Shown: one piece after another, positions 7,981 through 16,135 of the stretch
Position numbering within the stretch: position 1 is the stretch's first letter
How the letters are laid out: each line of letters begins with the position of its first letter
Source of the DNA: a virus
Reading direction: 5' to 3' (one strand)
Length of the DNA stretch: 46,512 bases
Virus record (IMG/VR): IMGVR_UViG_3300027917_000070
Coordinates: 1-46,512 of that record
Made by a program: the position numbers and the translations under genes
Notes under the pieces: generated by a model
The model's database searches: none
Seen by the model: the letters and a program-made list of their open reading frames with translations, nothing else
What the model was told of the DNA's origin: nothing

Positions 7981-8587
7981 CGAGACTCCAATTAACTAAA
8001 CTATATCTTGTTCCTTTAGTTACTTTTGTCACCCTATGCCAAACGAAAGAAGGAAATACAATAATAGATCCTTTTGATCTAGCTTTATCTACTGTAATAA
8101 TTCTATCTTCTTCCTTTACTAAATTTGTATTGTAGTTTCTAAAATCAAATTGAAAATCCCCTCCTTCAAAATCATTTCCATCGTTTAATAAAAGAGTCAT
8201 GGAAAGTTTTCTAAATTTACCATGAATATTAGGATCGTTTGTATTATCAATAGGATCTACATAAGAATCACAATGCCAATCATAAAATTGACTTTCTGTA
8301 TATTTTGTAAACTGACATGGTTCGTTCCAGTCCCATTGAAAATTCCAACCTGAGTTAGAATTAGCGCTGTGTATATATGGATTGATTTCATCATAAATCC
8401 ATTTCTCACTAAGCCAAGCTATGTTTGAATTTCTTTGTTTTTCAAAATCTGTTTTTTCAGCTTCTTTTGGATCATGTCCTGTAACAGCTTTAAGTAAGGT
8501 AGTCTCTTCTCCAATTTTAATAATATCATCACACATTTTTGGTGGTATGACATTTTCAAAAAACCAGTAGTACTCTTTTAAATTCAT
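7964..8587 (-). CDS. PKHD-type 2OG-Fe(II) hydroxylase, array member 8 (first gene of the run)
   Basis: A 207-residue protein that is the most typical member: a PKHD-hydroxylase (PiuC-like, P4Hc) fold with H105-C-D107 (YDWHCDSYVD), 'RKLSMTLLLND', 'DFEGGDFQF', 'KGSIIVFPSFVWHRVTKVTKGTRYSLVNW' split as distal H184 and R194. All iron and 2-oxoglutarate ligands are present. Family members hydroxylate prolyl residues or unknown peptides. It is the 5'-most gene of the run; a 47-base gap without a recognisable promoter separates it from the tail gene upstream, so it is probably expressed by read-through of the late operon. Confidence 0.88.
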   Translation of the reverse strand: MNLKEYYWFFENVIPPKMCDDIIKIGEETTLLKAVTGHDPKEAEKTDFEKQRNSNIAWLSEKWIYDEINPYIHSANSNSGWNFQWDWNEPCQFTKYTESQFYDWHCDSYVDPIDNTNDPNIHGKFRKLSMTLLLNDGNDFEGGDFQFDFRNYNTNLVKEEDRIITVDKARSKGSIIVFPSFVWHRVTKVTKGTRYSLVNWSLGDRFI

Positions 8588-8634
8588 AATTTCTCTTTCT
8601 TTCTTGTAACAAAAAAATGTTATTTAAGCAACTA

Positions 8635-9069
8635 TTACCAAGTGTATTCAGACCAAGTTTGAGATTGTTCATCCCACTTGTCCCAACGAACTAATTCTTC
8701 ATTCCAAACAGCAGCTACTCCAGTTCCTTCTGGTGGGAAACCTGTTGGTGGATCCCAATCTTTTTGAGTATCATTCCATACCCATGAGTTAAAAGGTTTT
8801 GGTAAAATGAAACCTTGTTGTGCAGGATCCCATGTACTACCAATAGTAGCATAGTTCCATCTAAAAGCTTCTCCTCCTAATTCGTGAATATTTCTATATG
8901 TATTATAAGAAGTTTGAACCCAGTTTGTGTTTTCTCCATTAATTTTTCTTAAAAATTCTATTCCTTTAGTTTCAGATTCTCCTCCTTGAGATTCACCTAT
9001 ATCTAAATTATTTACTACTTGAACTTCAGTAACAATATTATTTTCGTCTATTTTAGCAAAATGAGCCAT
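8635..9069 (-). CDS. Conserved marine-phage tail-associated protein
   Basis: A 144-residue protein beginning MAHFAKIDENNIVTEV, rich in Trp, Asn and Pro, with C-terminal blocks 'PKPFNSWVWNDTQKDWDPP' and 'WNEELVRWDKWDEQSQTW'. Proteins of this kind occur next to tail-fibre genes in many marine phages; the exact function is not known. Its ATG overlaps the TAA of the glycine-rich protein (TAATG), suggesting that the two are made in fixed ratio. No enzyme motif seen. Possibly a fibre chaperone or a short fibre component. Confidence 0.7.
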   Translation of the reverse strand: MAHFAKIDENNIVTEVQVVNNLDIGESQGGESETKGIEFLRKINGENTNWVQTSYNTYRNIHELGGEAFRWNYATIGSTWDPAQQGFILPKPFNSWVWNDTQKDWDPPTGFPPEGTGVAAVWNEELVRWDKWDEQSQTWSEYTW

Positions 9070-9938
9070 TATGCGTTATATCCTCCGCCACCAGTAAATC
9101 TAAGAATAGTATCTGATCCGCTAGTTGTGACTGATGGACTACCTGAATAAGATCCAGAATATCTATTTGTTGGTATTCTTAATACAACAACACCAGATCC
9201 ACCAGAACCACCGCTGATGTTTTCACCACCGCCGCCTCCGCCGCCGCCAGTATTAGCTGAACCAGGAGAGCCCGCTGCTCCACCGTTTCCACCACCACCA
9301 ATTCCACCAGGTGCTCCATTATTATTTCCAACAGCTCCACCACCACCTGCGTAGTATGTAGTACTTCCAGGAATACCAGTACCTGACCCTGCTCCACCAT
9401 TTGCAGTAGAGTTTCCAGGTGCATTTTCACCTTGAGCAGCAGCACCGCCACCGCCTCCACCTGATCTTACGCCAGAAAAAGGACCAGCCCATCCACCAGG
9501 ATTTCCTTGTCCGGGTGAACCAGATCCACCTGATCGTCTTGAGTTATGGTCTTGAACACCTCCAGCGCCACCGCCAGAGCCTCCAGGTAAACCTGCTTGA
9601 GAATTACCTTGTCCACCACCACCGCCTGATGTTGATATGTTTGAAAATGAAGATCCAGAACCAGTTCCTCTTTGACCAGCTCCTCCACCTATACTTAAAT
9701 TATATGAATTTCCTACTTCTACAGCAAAACCAGAAGGCCCTGGTGCTGGATAATTTGTTCTGTATCCACCAGCTCCTCCACCACCACCGCAGTTTTGGTT
9801 TCCTCCCGCGCCAGATCCGCCGCCACCGCCACCGGCTACGACTAAATATTGAATGTAGTAAGTTGGAGATAAACCTCCGCCACCTATTCCACCAAAGCCA
9901 CCTGAACTACCAGATCCTCTAGTACCAATTAAAGGCAT
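9069..9938 (-). CDS. Glycine-rich tail adhesin-like protein
   Basis: A 289-residue protein that is mostly glycine with serine, asparagine and alanine. After a short N-terminus comes 'YYIQYLVVAGGGGGGSG' (27-43), then long poly-glycine blocks broken by short loops, and the end block 'GGSGVVVLRIPTNRYSGS'. This order matches the glycine-rich domain seen in phage receptor-binding tips, where poly-glycine II helices pack into a sandwich (as known for the gp38 adhesin of phage S16). Poly-glycine adhesins bind host surface receptors. Many other-frame readings here arise only from the biased composition. It lies immediately before the oxygenase run. Confidence 0.72.
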   Translation of the reverse strand: MPLIGTRGSGSSGGFGGIGGGGLSPTYYIQYLVVAGGGGGGSGAGGNQNCGGGGGAGGYRTNYPAPGPSGFAVEVGNSYNLSIGGGAGQRGTGSGSSFSNISTSGGGGGQGNSQAGLPGGSGGGAGGVQDHNSRRSGGSGSPGQGNPGGWAGPFSGVRSGGGGGGAAAQGENAPGNSTANGGAGSGTGIPGSTTYYAGGGGAVGNNNGAPGGIGGGGNGGAAGSPGSANTGGGGGGGGENISGGSGGSGVVVLRIPTNRYSGSYSGSPSVTTSGSDTILRFTGGGGYNA

Positions 9939-9946
9939 TGATCCTC

Positions 9947-11068
9947 CTATGCGTATTGTTGTTGTGACGCAAACACTTTAAACGAAGCGTCGCCTGTTTT
10001 AATAATTGTATAAGAATAAACATCTATTGAGTTCGCATTTCCAGCAGTAGGTGCTGAACCATTTTGCCATTCTGGAGTTACTCCTGATCCATCAATTTGA
10101 ACTGCGTTATTGTAATAAGGTGTGCCTCCGTTTGTTACTAAGAAAGCAATAGTTATTGATTCATTTGTATCCATAATTGAGTTTAATGAGTTAGACCCAT
10201 CACCTCTAATATTTAAAGTCCAGTTTCCTGAAGCATTTACAGTATAATACCAAACAGCTTGATCTATGACATTAAAATTAACTGTTCCAGTTGCATCACT
10301 AGCTTGTACAACTGCTTTTTCAGTTGTTTGTTTAATAGCTGAAGCGCCTAAAACTACTCTTCCAATACCTTTTGGTTGTATAGAAAAATCAATATTTGAA
10401 TCACTACCTGTTGCTTCAAGTACAGGACCAGATCCTGTAGCAGCATTTGTAAGTTGAATTTCATTTACTGCTGAAGCAGTTGTAGCAAATTTAATTTGCT
10501 CCGCTCCGTTTTCATCTGAAATATAATTTGAATTATCAATAGCGATGTTACCACCATTTAAATCAATACTACCACCTGCCATGTCAATGTTTTTACCATT
10601 GCCATCTAAGTCAGCCGCTAATTGTGGAGATGGATCATTTGATAATTTTCCAACGTTTGAATCAACAACATCAGTTCCATTGATGTATAAAATTTTTGTG
10701 CCTTTATCTGTTGCAGAAAAAGTTACACCAGTTTGTCCTGAAACTAAAACAGTTACAGTGAAAGCACCTGACGTGCTATTTTTAATAACATAAACTTTAT
10801 TTGTAACAGTTGCTGGAACAGTTACAGTTCTGTTTCCTGTAATTGTACCTGTCAATTCTAAAACTGCATTTTTACCATCTGAAGTCGCAGCATTAGTAAA
10901 AGTTAAATCTGTGTTACCTGCTCCACCTGCAATTGATACTGAAGCATAACCAGCGATAGCTTGTTGTAAGATAACTAAGTTTGTATTTGTGATGTCTCCC
11001 CAAAGCCCAGCTTTTTCACCGGTAACCATCAACTCTAATTTTAGATCTGTAGAATAACTTGATGCCAT
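9947..11068 (-). CDS. Tail fibre protein
   Basis: A 373-residue protein starting MASSYSTDLKLELMVTGEK and 'AGLWGDITNTNLVILQQAI', a start seen in many marine-phage fibre proteins. The rest is Thr/Val/Ala/Asn-rich beta structure with repeated 'NGGNIAIDNSN'-like segments (about 170-190) and a C-terminal beta domain ending FKVFASQQQYA. Probably a trimeric fibre or fibre-attachment protein that carries the downstream glycine-rich adhesin. The gene is preceded by a 35-base AT-rich gap. Confidence 0.75.
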   Translation of the reverse strand: MASSYSTDLKLELMVTGEKAGLWGDITNTNLVILQQAIAGYASVSIAGGAGNTDLTFTNAATSDGKNAVLELTGTITGNRTVTVPATVTNKVYVIKNSTSGAFTVTVLVSGQTGVTFSATDKGTKILYINGTDVVDSNVGKLSNDPSPQLAADLDGNGKNIDMAGGSIDLNGGNIAIDNSNYISDENGAEQIKFATTASAVNEIQLTNAATGSGPVLEATGSDSNIDFSIQPKGIGRVVLGASAIKQTTEKAVVQASDATGTVNFNVIDQAVWYYTVNASGNWTLNIRGDGSNSLNSIMDTNESITIAFLVTNGGTPYYNNAVQIDGSGVTPEWQNGSAPTAGNANSIDVYSYTIIKTGDASFKVFASQQQYA

Positions 11069-11103
11069 AATTTTAATTCCTTATTTGTTAATATTTACTA
11101 AAT

Positions 11104-12426
11104 TTAAGCGGCCGTGTCAATAATATTCCAATTAACATTTGTACCGGTGTTGACAATTTGCCAAGCTTGAACATTAATGTTTCTTAAGCCCACTGTCAAT
11201 GCATTTCCTGTTAGCTGAACTTCAGCTGAAGCTCCTGCTACTGCGTTATTTAATGTAAATTCAAGCTGTTGTCCAGTTGTTTCTGCAAAAGTATTTGCAT
11301 CTGCTTCGGCTACCCCTGAAGTTACCGATAACTGGTTTCCAGTAGAAGTAACGTTTGCATCTGCCTCAATTAATGATCCTATAGCTACTGCAGCTGATAA
11401 TCCAATACCTACAACTGTTGCATCTGGTGAAGGATCCACTATTCCTTCTTCTACAGTTAATTGTTGACCTGTAGGAGAAATGATACTTAGGATACCTACA
11501 GCTGTTATAGAGTTTCCACCCCATTCTGTAGTAGTTGCTCCCCATTCATATTGGCCCCAAGTCTCTCTTATACCTGAAGTGACACTTAAACTATTTCCTG
11601 TTACATCTGTATTGGCATCTGCTTCAATCACACTTCCTACAGAAAGAGAAGCTGTTAAACCTATACCAGTGACTGTAGCATCTGGAGAAGGATCCGCTAT
11701 TCCTTCTGTTACTGTTAAACTATTTCCTGTTACATCAATAAAGGAAACTGCATCAAGAACCGCTGTTCCTAAATTTGCACTTAATTGAATTCCTGTTAAT
11801 TCTGCTGTTGCCCAATATCCTGTAGCACCCCAAACTTCAGAACCGAAAGTTAATCTTCCCCAACCTGTTTCGTTATATGCATCTAATGTTCCTAAAGATG
11901 CACTCGCTTGTACACCTACTAACATTGCATCTGGACCAGCATCCACTGTTCCAACATTTGATGTTAAATCAAAACCTGTAGGAAATACTTCTGCTAAACC
12001 TGTAGCAATAACTGAATCTAATGTTAATGGTAATTGTTGACCTGTGACAGCACTTTCTGCTGTAGCTGTTACTGAACCTACACCAATATTGGTTGATAAA
12101 CCAATACCTGTTACTAATAAATCACCTGCAATACCCCAAGCGTTTTCACCAAAAGTAAGTCTTCCCCATCCAGAATTAATTTCGGTAGATACTCCAACAT
12201 TACTTGTGCTTGAACTTAGTTGTTGACCAGTTACTTCAACATTGAAATTTGTAATATCACCCCATTGACCAGAGCTCCAACTTAATGAACCCCAACCAGG
12301 AAAAGGATATCCCGCTGCACTACCTTGTGCAGTATTTAATTCAAACCCAGTAGGCGCAGCTATGGCGTTACTTTGTTCGCCCCAAAGTCCGTTGTTCCAA
12401 CTTAGTTCGCCCCAAGCATTGGCCAT
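11104..12426 (-). CDS. Repeat-containing tail fibre/appendage protein
   Basis: A 440-residue beta-rich protein built of imperfect repeats. A 'WGxLxW/FxxxxWG' block recurs (near residues 5-17, 45-57, 86-98, 188-200, and a variant near 290), and a second unit around 'VTGxxLxxxxG' with 'TGIGLS' or 'TGQQL' recurs more than ten times. This is typical of extended, low-complexity tail appendages; repeat number may vary between relatives. No catalytic motif. The C-terminal 'NVQAWQIVNTGTNVNW' may be a cap domain. Confidence 0.7.
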   Translation of the reverse strand: MANAWGELSWNNGLWGEQSNAIAAPTGFELNTAQGSAAGYPFPGWGSLSWSSGQWGDITNFNVEVTGQQLSSSTSNVGVSTEINSGWGRLTFGENAWGIAGDLLVTGIGLSTNIGVGSVTATAESAVTGQQLPLTLDSVIATGLAEVFPTGFDLTSNVGTVDAGPDAMLVGVQASASLGTLDAYNETGWGRLTFGSEVWGATGYWATAELTGIQLSANLGTAVLDAVSFIDVTGNSLTVTEGIADPSPDATVTGIGLTASLSVGSVIEADANTDVTGNSLSVTSGIRETWGQYEWGATTTEWGGNSITAVGILSIISPTGQQLTVEEGIVDPSPDATVVGIGLSAAVAIGSLIEADANVTSTGNQLSVTSGVAEADANTFAETTGQQLEFTLNNAVAGASAEVQLTGNALTVGLRNINVQAWQIVNTGTNVNWNIIDTAA

Positions 12427-12443
12427 AATAGGTTACTCCCCTA

Positions 12444-12884
12444 TTAATTGCCGATTCTTAGAATAGCTGCTGAAGTTGTAAATGCTGGGAACTGAATTGT
12501 AAAAGTTCCTGAAGTTGCTGTTTTGTCTGCACCAAAATCTAATACTGCAACAGCTGCATTAGCTGATGATGTATTATAAATTAGAGCGCCTCTAGCTGTA
12601 ATCGTTACACCAGTAAAAGACAAATCATTGAAGTCAACAATTGCAACACCTGATGCAACTGAAGTACTTGGATTTGGTTTTACTAAAGCCCCACCACCTG
12701 CTGTATATTGACCGCTATTAGGAACTTCTCCTGAAGAGCTATATACTGTAGTAGTAGAGTTTAACGTTGCAGTAGAAACATACAGAGCTAGTTTAAAATT
12801 ATCGCCACCAGAAAATTGGAACTTGTGAGATCCTTCCAGGACTTGTTGTTTAAAACTATTTGCAACTGCTTGTGTTATTGCCAT
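12444..12884 (-). CDS. Conserved structural protein (tail/fibre-associated)
   Basis: A 146-residue, beta-rich protein. Blocks: 'FKLALYVSTATLNSTTTVYS', 'SGQYTAGGGALVKPNP', 'ARGALIYNTSSANAAVAVLDFG' and 'GTFTIQFPAFTTSAAILRIGN'. The 'ARGALIYN...LDFG..k...GTFt' series is a widely recurring phage virion protein of unknown exact place. It sits between the adaptor block and the repeat fibre gene and has its own Shine-Dalgarno (AAGGAG) before the ATG at 12884. Confidence 0.7.
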   Translation of the reverse strand: MAITQAVANSFKQQVLEGSHKFQFSGGDNFKLALYVSTATLNSTTTVYSSSGEVPNSGQYTAGGGALVKPNPSTSVASGVAIVDFNDLSFTGVTITARGALIYNTSSANAAVAVLDFGADKTATSGTFTIQFPAFTTSAAILRIGN

Positions 12885-12902
12885 GTTATTACTCCTTAAT
12901 TG

Positions 12903-13565
12903 TTATTTTTGCTGAATACGAGGTGAACCACCTTGATATTCATCCCGTCTTCTTCTACCCATTTGTTCAATTGAGAAACCTTGGATTGCTTCTGTGTATT
13001 TTTTTTCATAATACTGAATCATATCCATTGGTCCTTTTAAAAAACCAAAAGCTTCAATCAAACATGCATACAATAAGCCATTTGGAAATTCTGTACTTAA
13101 GTATGTAGTCGTATTACTAGCTGATAATCCAATAGGTTTCAAGATATAATTTATCTGCATGTTATAATTTTGATCTGGTGTAGGAGCTATTACAATAGTA
13201 TTTTCATCCCAATATGAGTAGTATTTAGGTAATCCTTGAACCCCAGTTCCATTATATTCAGATATAAAACTAGTATCTCTGTACTCTAAAAATTCTCTAC
13301 TAGAGTTATCTGCTCCACCTGTAGAATTAGTGATTTGAGCTGATCTAATAACTAAGGTTTGATCATTAATTAACGGAGTATTAACATATCTTTGACCTGC
13401 AATAATATCAGCTTGTGCATATTGTCTATTATTATCTGAGTCTACTTCTCTTTGAATTTTCCATTCAGCATCTTGAATAAAACCATCAACTATTGTTGCT
13501 GTAAATACATTAGAATCTACCTCTGTGTAATCTCTAATTTTTGCTACTAATTCTGCGTATGTCAT
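12903..13565 (-). CDS. Head-tail adaptor protein, SU10-like
   Basis: A 220-residue protein starting MTYAELVAKIRDYTEVD, with 'FIQDAEWKIQREVD', 'YRDTSFISEYNG', 'GLPKYYSYWDENTIVIAPTP' and 'GLLYACLIEAFGFLKGPMDM' followed by a helical, basic tail. This pattern is that of the SU10-type adaptor family in short-tailed phages, which forms a ring under the portal and connects it to the nozzle. Helix-rich ends with a beta middle support it. Its start is close to the stop of the preceding gene. Confidence 0.75.
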   Translation of the reverse strand: MTYAELVAKIRDYTEVDSNVFTATIVDGFIQDAEWKIQREVDSDNNRQYAQADIIAGQRYVNTPLINDQTLVIRSAQITNSTGGADNSSREFLEYRDTSFISEYNGTGVQGLPKYYSYWDENTIVIAPTPDQNYNMQINYILKPIGLSASNTTTYLSTEFPNGLLYACLIEAFGFLKGPMDMIQYYEKKYTEAIQGFSIEQMGRRRRDEYQGGSPRIQQK

Positions 13566-13566
13566 A

Positions 13567-14121
13567 TTATCCTTGTAAGTTTACTGGACCCGCGGAACAC
13601 GCTGATCCTCCTCCATTTATATTTCCATTAGTTGCTGTATCTGAACTTTGAAAATAAAAATAATTACTTGGTTTAGATACATTACCACTAGAATCAATTT
13701 TTCCAACTGTTATTGTAAACCCATTTGAATTACTAATATCAGAGACACCATCAAAAGTAGGTACACTTTGAAAACCAGTAGCATTGGTAGCACCATAAAA
13801 TCTAACAATACTTCCTGTAGTTCTTCCATGATTAGGAGAGTAAACATTTATATAAGTATTCCCAGAATATTTAATTGTTTGAAAAGGATTATCATTTAAT
13901 AAAATTAAAACTGGTGGTTCTACTCTTGAAGGTCTTACAGTTGGTAATCCTTGTCCATCTGCTGTAAATCTTCTTGGTTCTAGTTGAGGATGTTTAGGAT
14001 CTACTTCTGAAACATGAACAAATAAACCATCCCATTGCGTAACCATTTCTTGATAAGGAAATGCCATACCACTTTGGTCTGATATTGCTTGTGCATATTT
14101 TCCTCTACTAAAGTTTGTCAT
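13567..14121 (-). CDS. Structural protein with conserved N-terminal 'RGKYA..SD.SG' block
   Basis: A 184-residue protein whose first 75 residues carry a recurrent marine-phage block: 'RGKYAQAISDQSGMAFPYQE', 'GLFVHVSEVDPKHPQLEPRR'. Two cysteine-free beta segments and a Ser/Asn/Gly-rich tail follow. The N-terminal block is found in phage proteins coded beside adaptor genes; function not established, but a role in the head-tail junction or tail is likely from position. Its start overlaps the preceding stop (TAATG). Confidence 0.65.
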   Translation of the reverse strand: MTNFSRGKYAQAISDQSGMAFPYQEMVTQWDGLFVHVSEVDPKHPQLEPRRFTADGQGLPTVRPSRVEPPVLILLNDNPFQTIKYSGNTYINVYSPNHGRTTGSIVRFYGATNATGFQSVPTFDGVSDISNSNGFTITVGKIDSSGNVSKPSNYFYFQSSDTATNGNINGGGSACSAGPVNLQG

Positions 14122-14849
14122 TATACACCTGGGTAATAAGTTTTAGGAGTTATAAAAGAACTTGATGAAGAACCATCTTCTTCTAAGGCTCTTTTTAATT
14201 CATCCTCATATAACATTTTTAATTCTTGTATTCTTTGTGGTGCTCTTTTAATTGCTAAATAATAAGCAAGGCCCGCGCACATACATGGTATAAATCTATA
14301 TGGAACATCTGTTGCATTTGTATAATTTCCAACATCTTGAATTCTACTTACATAATAATAGTTAATAAAATTTCCTGCTTCTGAAGCACCTGGTGTTAAG
14401 TATAAAGTAATAGTTACTTTATCTATAAATCTTTGTACAAAATATTGAACAGGTTGTCCTGTAGATGTTTTATTTGATAAAGCTTGATAAGCTGATCTAT
14501 TAATTTTTGTAAGAGGTGTATCTATAGAAGATGCATTCCTATAAGAGCACTCCAATATATCATCAACCCCATATATAGCAGCGGCATCCGACGTTCCGTC
14601 AGAAGTTGACCGATACATTGTATAAGTTGCTTGACCATTTACTAAAGTTATTGAATTGTTTGCAACTTCCCAATAATGCAAACCTCGGTTTGCCCATTCT
14701 TGAAATAAAATGTTTAAAGATCGTCGCGCAGTTTTAATATCATAACCTGCGTTAGGTTGCAAACCAATACGTTCATAAGCTTCGTCGATGATCTCATCGA
14801 TCTCAAAATTCTTATCAAAGATATAAGTTCCCGAAGTAGTGTTAGCCAT
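14121..14849 (-). CDS. Head-tail connector / tail-tube-A-like adaptor
   Basis: A 242-residue protein with 'FEIDEIIDEAYERIGLQP', 'YDIKTARRSLNILFQEWANR' and 'GLHYWEV' in the first 60 residues, a helical arrangement typical of short-tailed-phage connector (tail tube A, gp11-like) proteins. A beta-rich middle and 'RAPQRIQELKMLYEDELKRA' helix follow. It probably forms the ring joining the portal or adaptor to the tail. Adjacent to the 220-residue adaptor, as in related phages. Confidence 0.75.
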   Translation of the reverse strand: MANTTSGTYIFDKNFEIDEIIDEAYERIGLQPNAGYDIKTARRSLNILFQEWANRGLHYWEVANNSITLVNGQATYTMYRSTSDGTSDAAAIYGVDDILECSYRNASSIDTPLTKINRSAYQALSNKTSTGQPVQYFVQRFIDKVTITLYLTPGASEAGNFINYYYVSRIQDVGNYTNATDVPYRFIPCMCAGLAYYLAIKRAPQRIQELKMLYEDELKRALEEDGSSSSSFITPKTYYPGV

Positions 14850-14856
14850 TTAGCCC

Positions 14857-15174
14857 CTACCCTGCTGTTAAACCTGGACCTGAATATTTGTCAGTTAGTA
14901 AAGTAGCTGATGCAACAGTGAAAGTTGAAACATAAACACCTTTTGGAAATAAAATTCCATCTTCAGGAAATGACAAATTAATTACATCGCCTGCCGGAAC
15001 ATCCGCTGTAAATAATGTAGTTCCTGTAGCACTAGTAGTTTTTAATTCAACAATACCTGATGTAGCTAATCCTGCAATAATAATACCACGCAATCTAACT
15101 GCTGGAGCTATCACTACATTAGTAGTAGCCGCTGCAACTCTAGTTGCCTGTATATCACCTTTATATGATCCCAT
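14857..15174 (-). CDS. Small virion protein (possible capsid decoration)
   Basis: A 105-residue Ala/Thr/Val-rich protein of beta type: 'AVRLRGIIIAGLATSGIVEL', 'DVPAGDVINLSFPEDGILFP', 'GVYVSTFTVASATLL'. No cysteine, no signal peptide. Resembles small decoration or tail-associated proteins seen in marine phages; exact role unknown. A GAGCTC-stem hairpin lies just upstream. Confidence 0.65.
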   Translation of the reverse strand: MGSYKGDIQATRVAAATTNVVIAPAVRLRGIIIAGLATSGIVELKTTSATGTTLFTADVPAGDVINLSFPEDGILFPKGVYVSTFTVASATLLTDKYSGPGLTAG

Positions 15175-15193
15175 ATTTTTCTCCTAATGTTTA

Positions 15194-15213
15194 AGAGCTC
15201 CCGAAGGAGCTCT
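15194..15213 (-). other. Perfect 8-bp hairpin with UUCG tetraloop in a late mRNA
   Basis: On the minus strand AGAGCTCC-TTCG-GGAGCTCT forms an 8-bp perfect stem closed by a C(UUCG)G tetraloop, an extra-stable RNA loop. No U-tract follows (TTAAACATT), so it is more likely a processing or stability hairpin, or a weak terminator, between two small virion genes. Confidence 0.6.
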
Positions 15214-15224
15214 ATAATTTTTAA

Positions 15225-15530
15225 TTACGCTCCGGTTGCGATATCGGCACCGTCTTGTACTCTTTTCCAAGTTGTACCATTAGAAAAAGCATAAGTTGCA
15301 GCATTAGAAAAACCGTTTGCCACATAAATGAAAGCACCAGTGTTTCCAACAGCACTTAAAGTTTTTCCAGCTTCTTGACCAGATGCAATAGTTACAGTTG
15401 ATGCATTAAAAACTGTGAATGCTACTTTTCCACCTTGTTCTGTATCATTTGCCGCACTTGCGTTTACGTTAGGACCACCAATGAACCCGTTAAGAGCTAC
15501 TACTGGACCTGTAAAAGTTGTATTTGCCAT
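15225..15530 (-). CDS. Small virion protein, first gene of the tail operon
   Basis: A 101-residue Ala/Thr/Gly/Asn-rich protein (MANTTFTGPVVALNGFIGGP), beta type, with 'GKVAFTVFNASTVTIASGQE' and 'AFIYVANGFSNAATYAFSNG'. Similar small proteins are found next to capsid genes in marine phages and may decorate the capsid or assist tail assembly. It is the first gene after the 15618-15646 promoter; AGGAGA lies at suitable distance before the ATG. Confidence 0.65.
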   Translation of the reverse strand: MANTTFTGPVVALNGFIGGPNVNASAANDTEQGGKVAFTVFNASTVTIASGQEAGKTLSAVGNTGAFIYVANGFSNAATYAFSNGTTWKRVQDGADIATGA

Positions 15531-15572
15531 ATTTATTTTCTCCTAGTTATTTCTACATAGTCTCTAGGCCGT

Positions 15573-15615
15573 CGACTATACGCGTCTATGCAGAATTAAT
15601 TAATGTATAGTGTCG
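15573..15615 (-). promoter_or_regulatory. Inverted repeat overlapping the transcription start region
   Basis: CGACACTATAC (minus-strand 15615-15605) pairs with GTATAGTCG (15581-15573) apart from a two-base bulge. The left arm covers the expected transcription start of the promoter at 15618-15646. It could be an operator or a 5'-leader hairpin of the late mRNA. No known motif recognised. Confidence 0.45.
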
Positions 15616-15617
15616 AT

Positions 15618-15646
15618 ATTATATGGTATTTTTAAAAAAAGTGCAA
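15618..15646 (-). promoter_or_regulatory. Sigma70-type promoter for the adaptor/tail operon
   Basis: Minus strand: TTGCAC (15646-15641), 17-base spacer, TATAAT (15623-15618). The -10 box is perfect and the -35 box matches four of six. It reads toward the gene starting at 15530, with a leader of about 80 bases. It follows the intrinsic terminator after the capsid gene, so tail genes can be expressed independently of the head cassette. Confidence 0.75.
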
Positions 15647-15694
15647 GAAATCCCTATGACAGAAACTTGTTTTTTCAATGGATACTAAGCTTAA

Positions 15695-15907
15695 TTAACC
15701 AGCAAAAAGATGTACTTCGTAATCTCTACTATTGGTATTAGCCTGCATCTCTTGTTCTCGGATAATGGATCTAATTACTTTTTTGATCTCATCACCTAAA
15801 ACTGACATTTCTGGTGTTATCTGTCCTTTATTTTGAAGAAATAACTCGTTCCAATTAGATTCGAGTTTCAATTTCTTCGCGAACAGCACCATGTTCTCTT
15901 GAGCCAT
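15695..15907 (-). CDS. Small conserved unknown protein
   Basis: A 70-residue protein (MAQENMVLFAKKLKLESNWN). An ATG five codons further upstream exists, but the one at 15907 has a perfect AGGAGG Shine-Dalgarno six bases before it, so I use it. Mostly helical, polar, no cysteine or membrane segment. It overlaps the 86-residue gene upstream by 53 bases, in another frame. Position downstream of the capsid terminator suggests read-through expression. Function unknown. Confidence 0.6.
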   Translation of the reverse strand: MAQENMVLFAKKLKLESNWNELFLQNKGQITPEMSVLGDEIKKVIRSIIREQEMQANTNSRDYEVHLFAG

Positions 15908-16115
15908 CAGCAACCTCCTCATAGGTTATATAGAAACTATTATTAGGACTGTTGTACCTAAAATCATTTCTTTCCCAATGGATATCAGATTTTCCTAGAA
16001 AGTCAATGATATGAGGATGTAGTTCTTCAATGGCATTTATTTCTTTATCGACTTGAATCTCAAATTTGGTTTGAAGTGGTCTTGTAAAAATTTGTATAAG
16101 ATATTTATATTTCAT
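15855..16115 (-). CDS. Small conserved unknown protein
   Basis: An 86-residue protein, MKYKYLIQIFTRPLQTKFEI..., probably alternating beta and helix; 'ELHPHIIDFLGKSDIHWERN' in the middle. No recognised domain. Its start lies just past the terminator that follows the capsid gene. Overlaps the next gene by 53 bases. Confidence 0.6.
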   Translation of the reverse strand: MKYKYLIQIFTRPLQTKFEIQVDKEINAIEELHPHIIDFLGKSDIHWERNDFRYNSPNNSFYITYEEVADGSREHGAVREEIETRI

Positions 16116-16135
16116 AGGTTCGTTCTTTCTATCAT

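Noticed and set aside
9179-9922. Several open frames of 70-170 codons on both strands
   Set aside because: They are produced by the poly-glycine (GGN) composition of the adhesin gene; no start sites and biased residue content.
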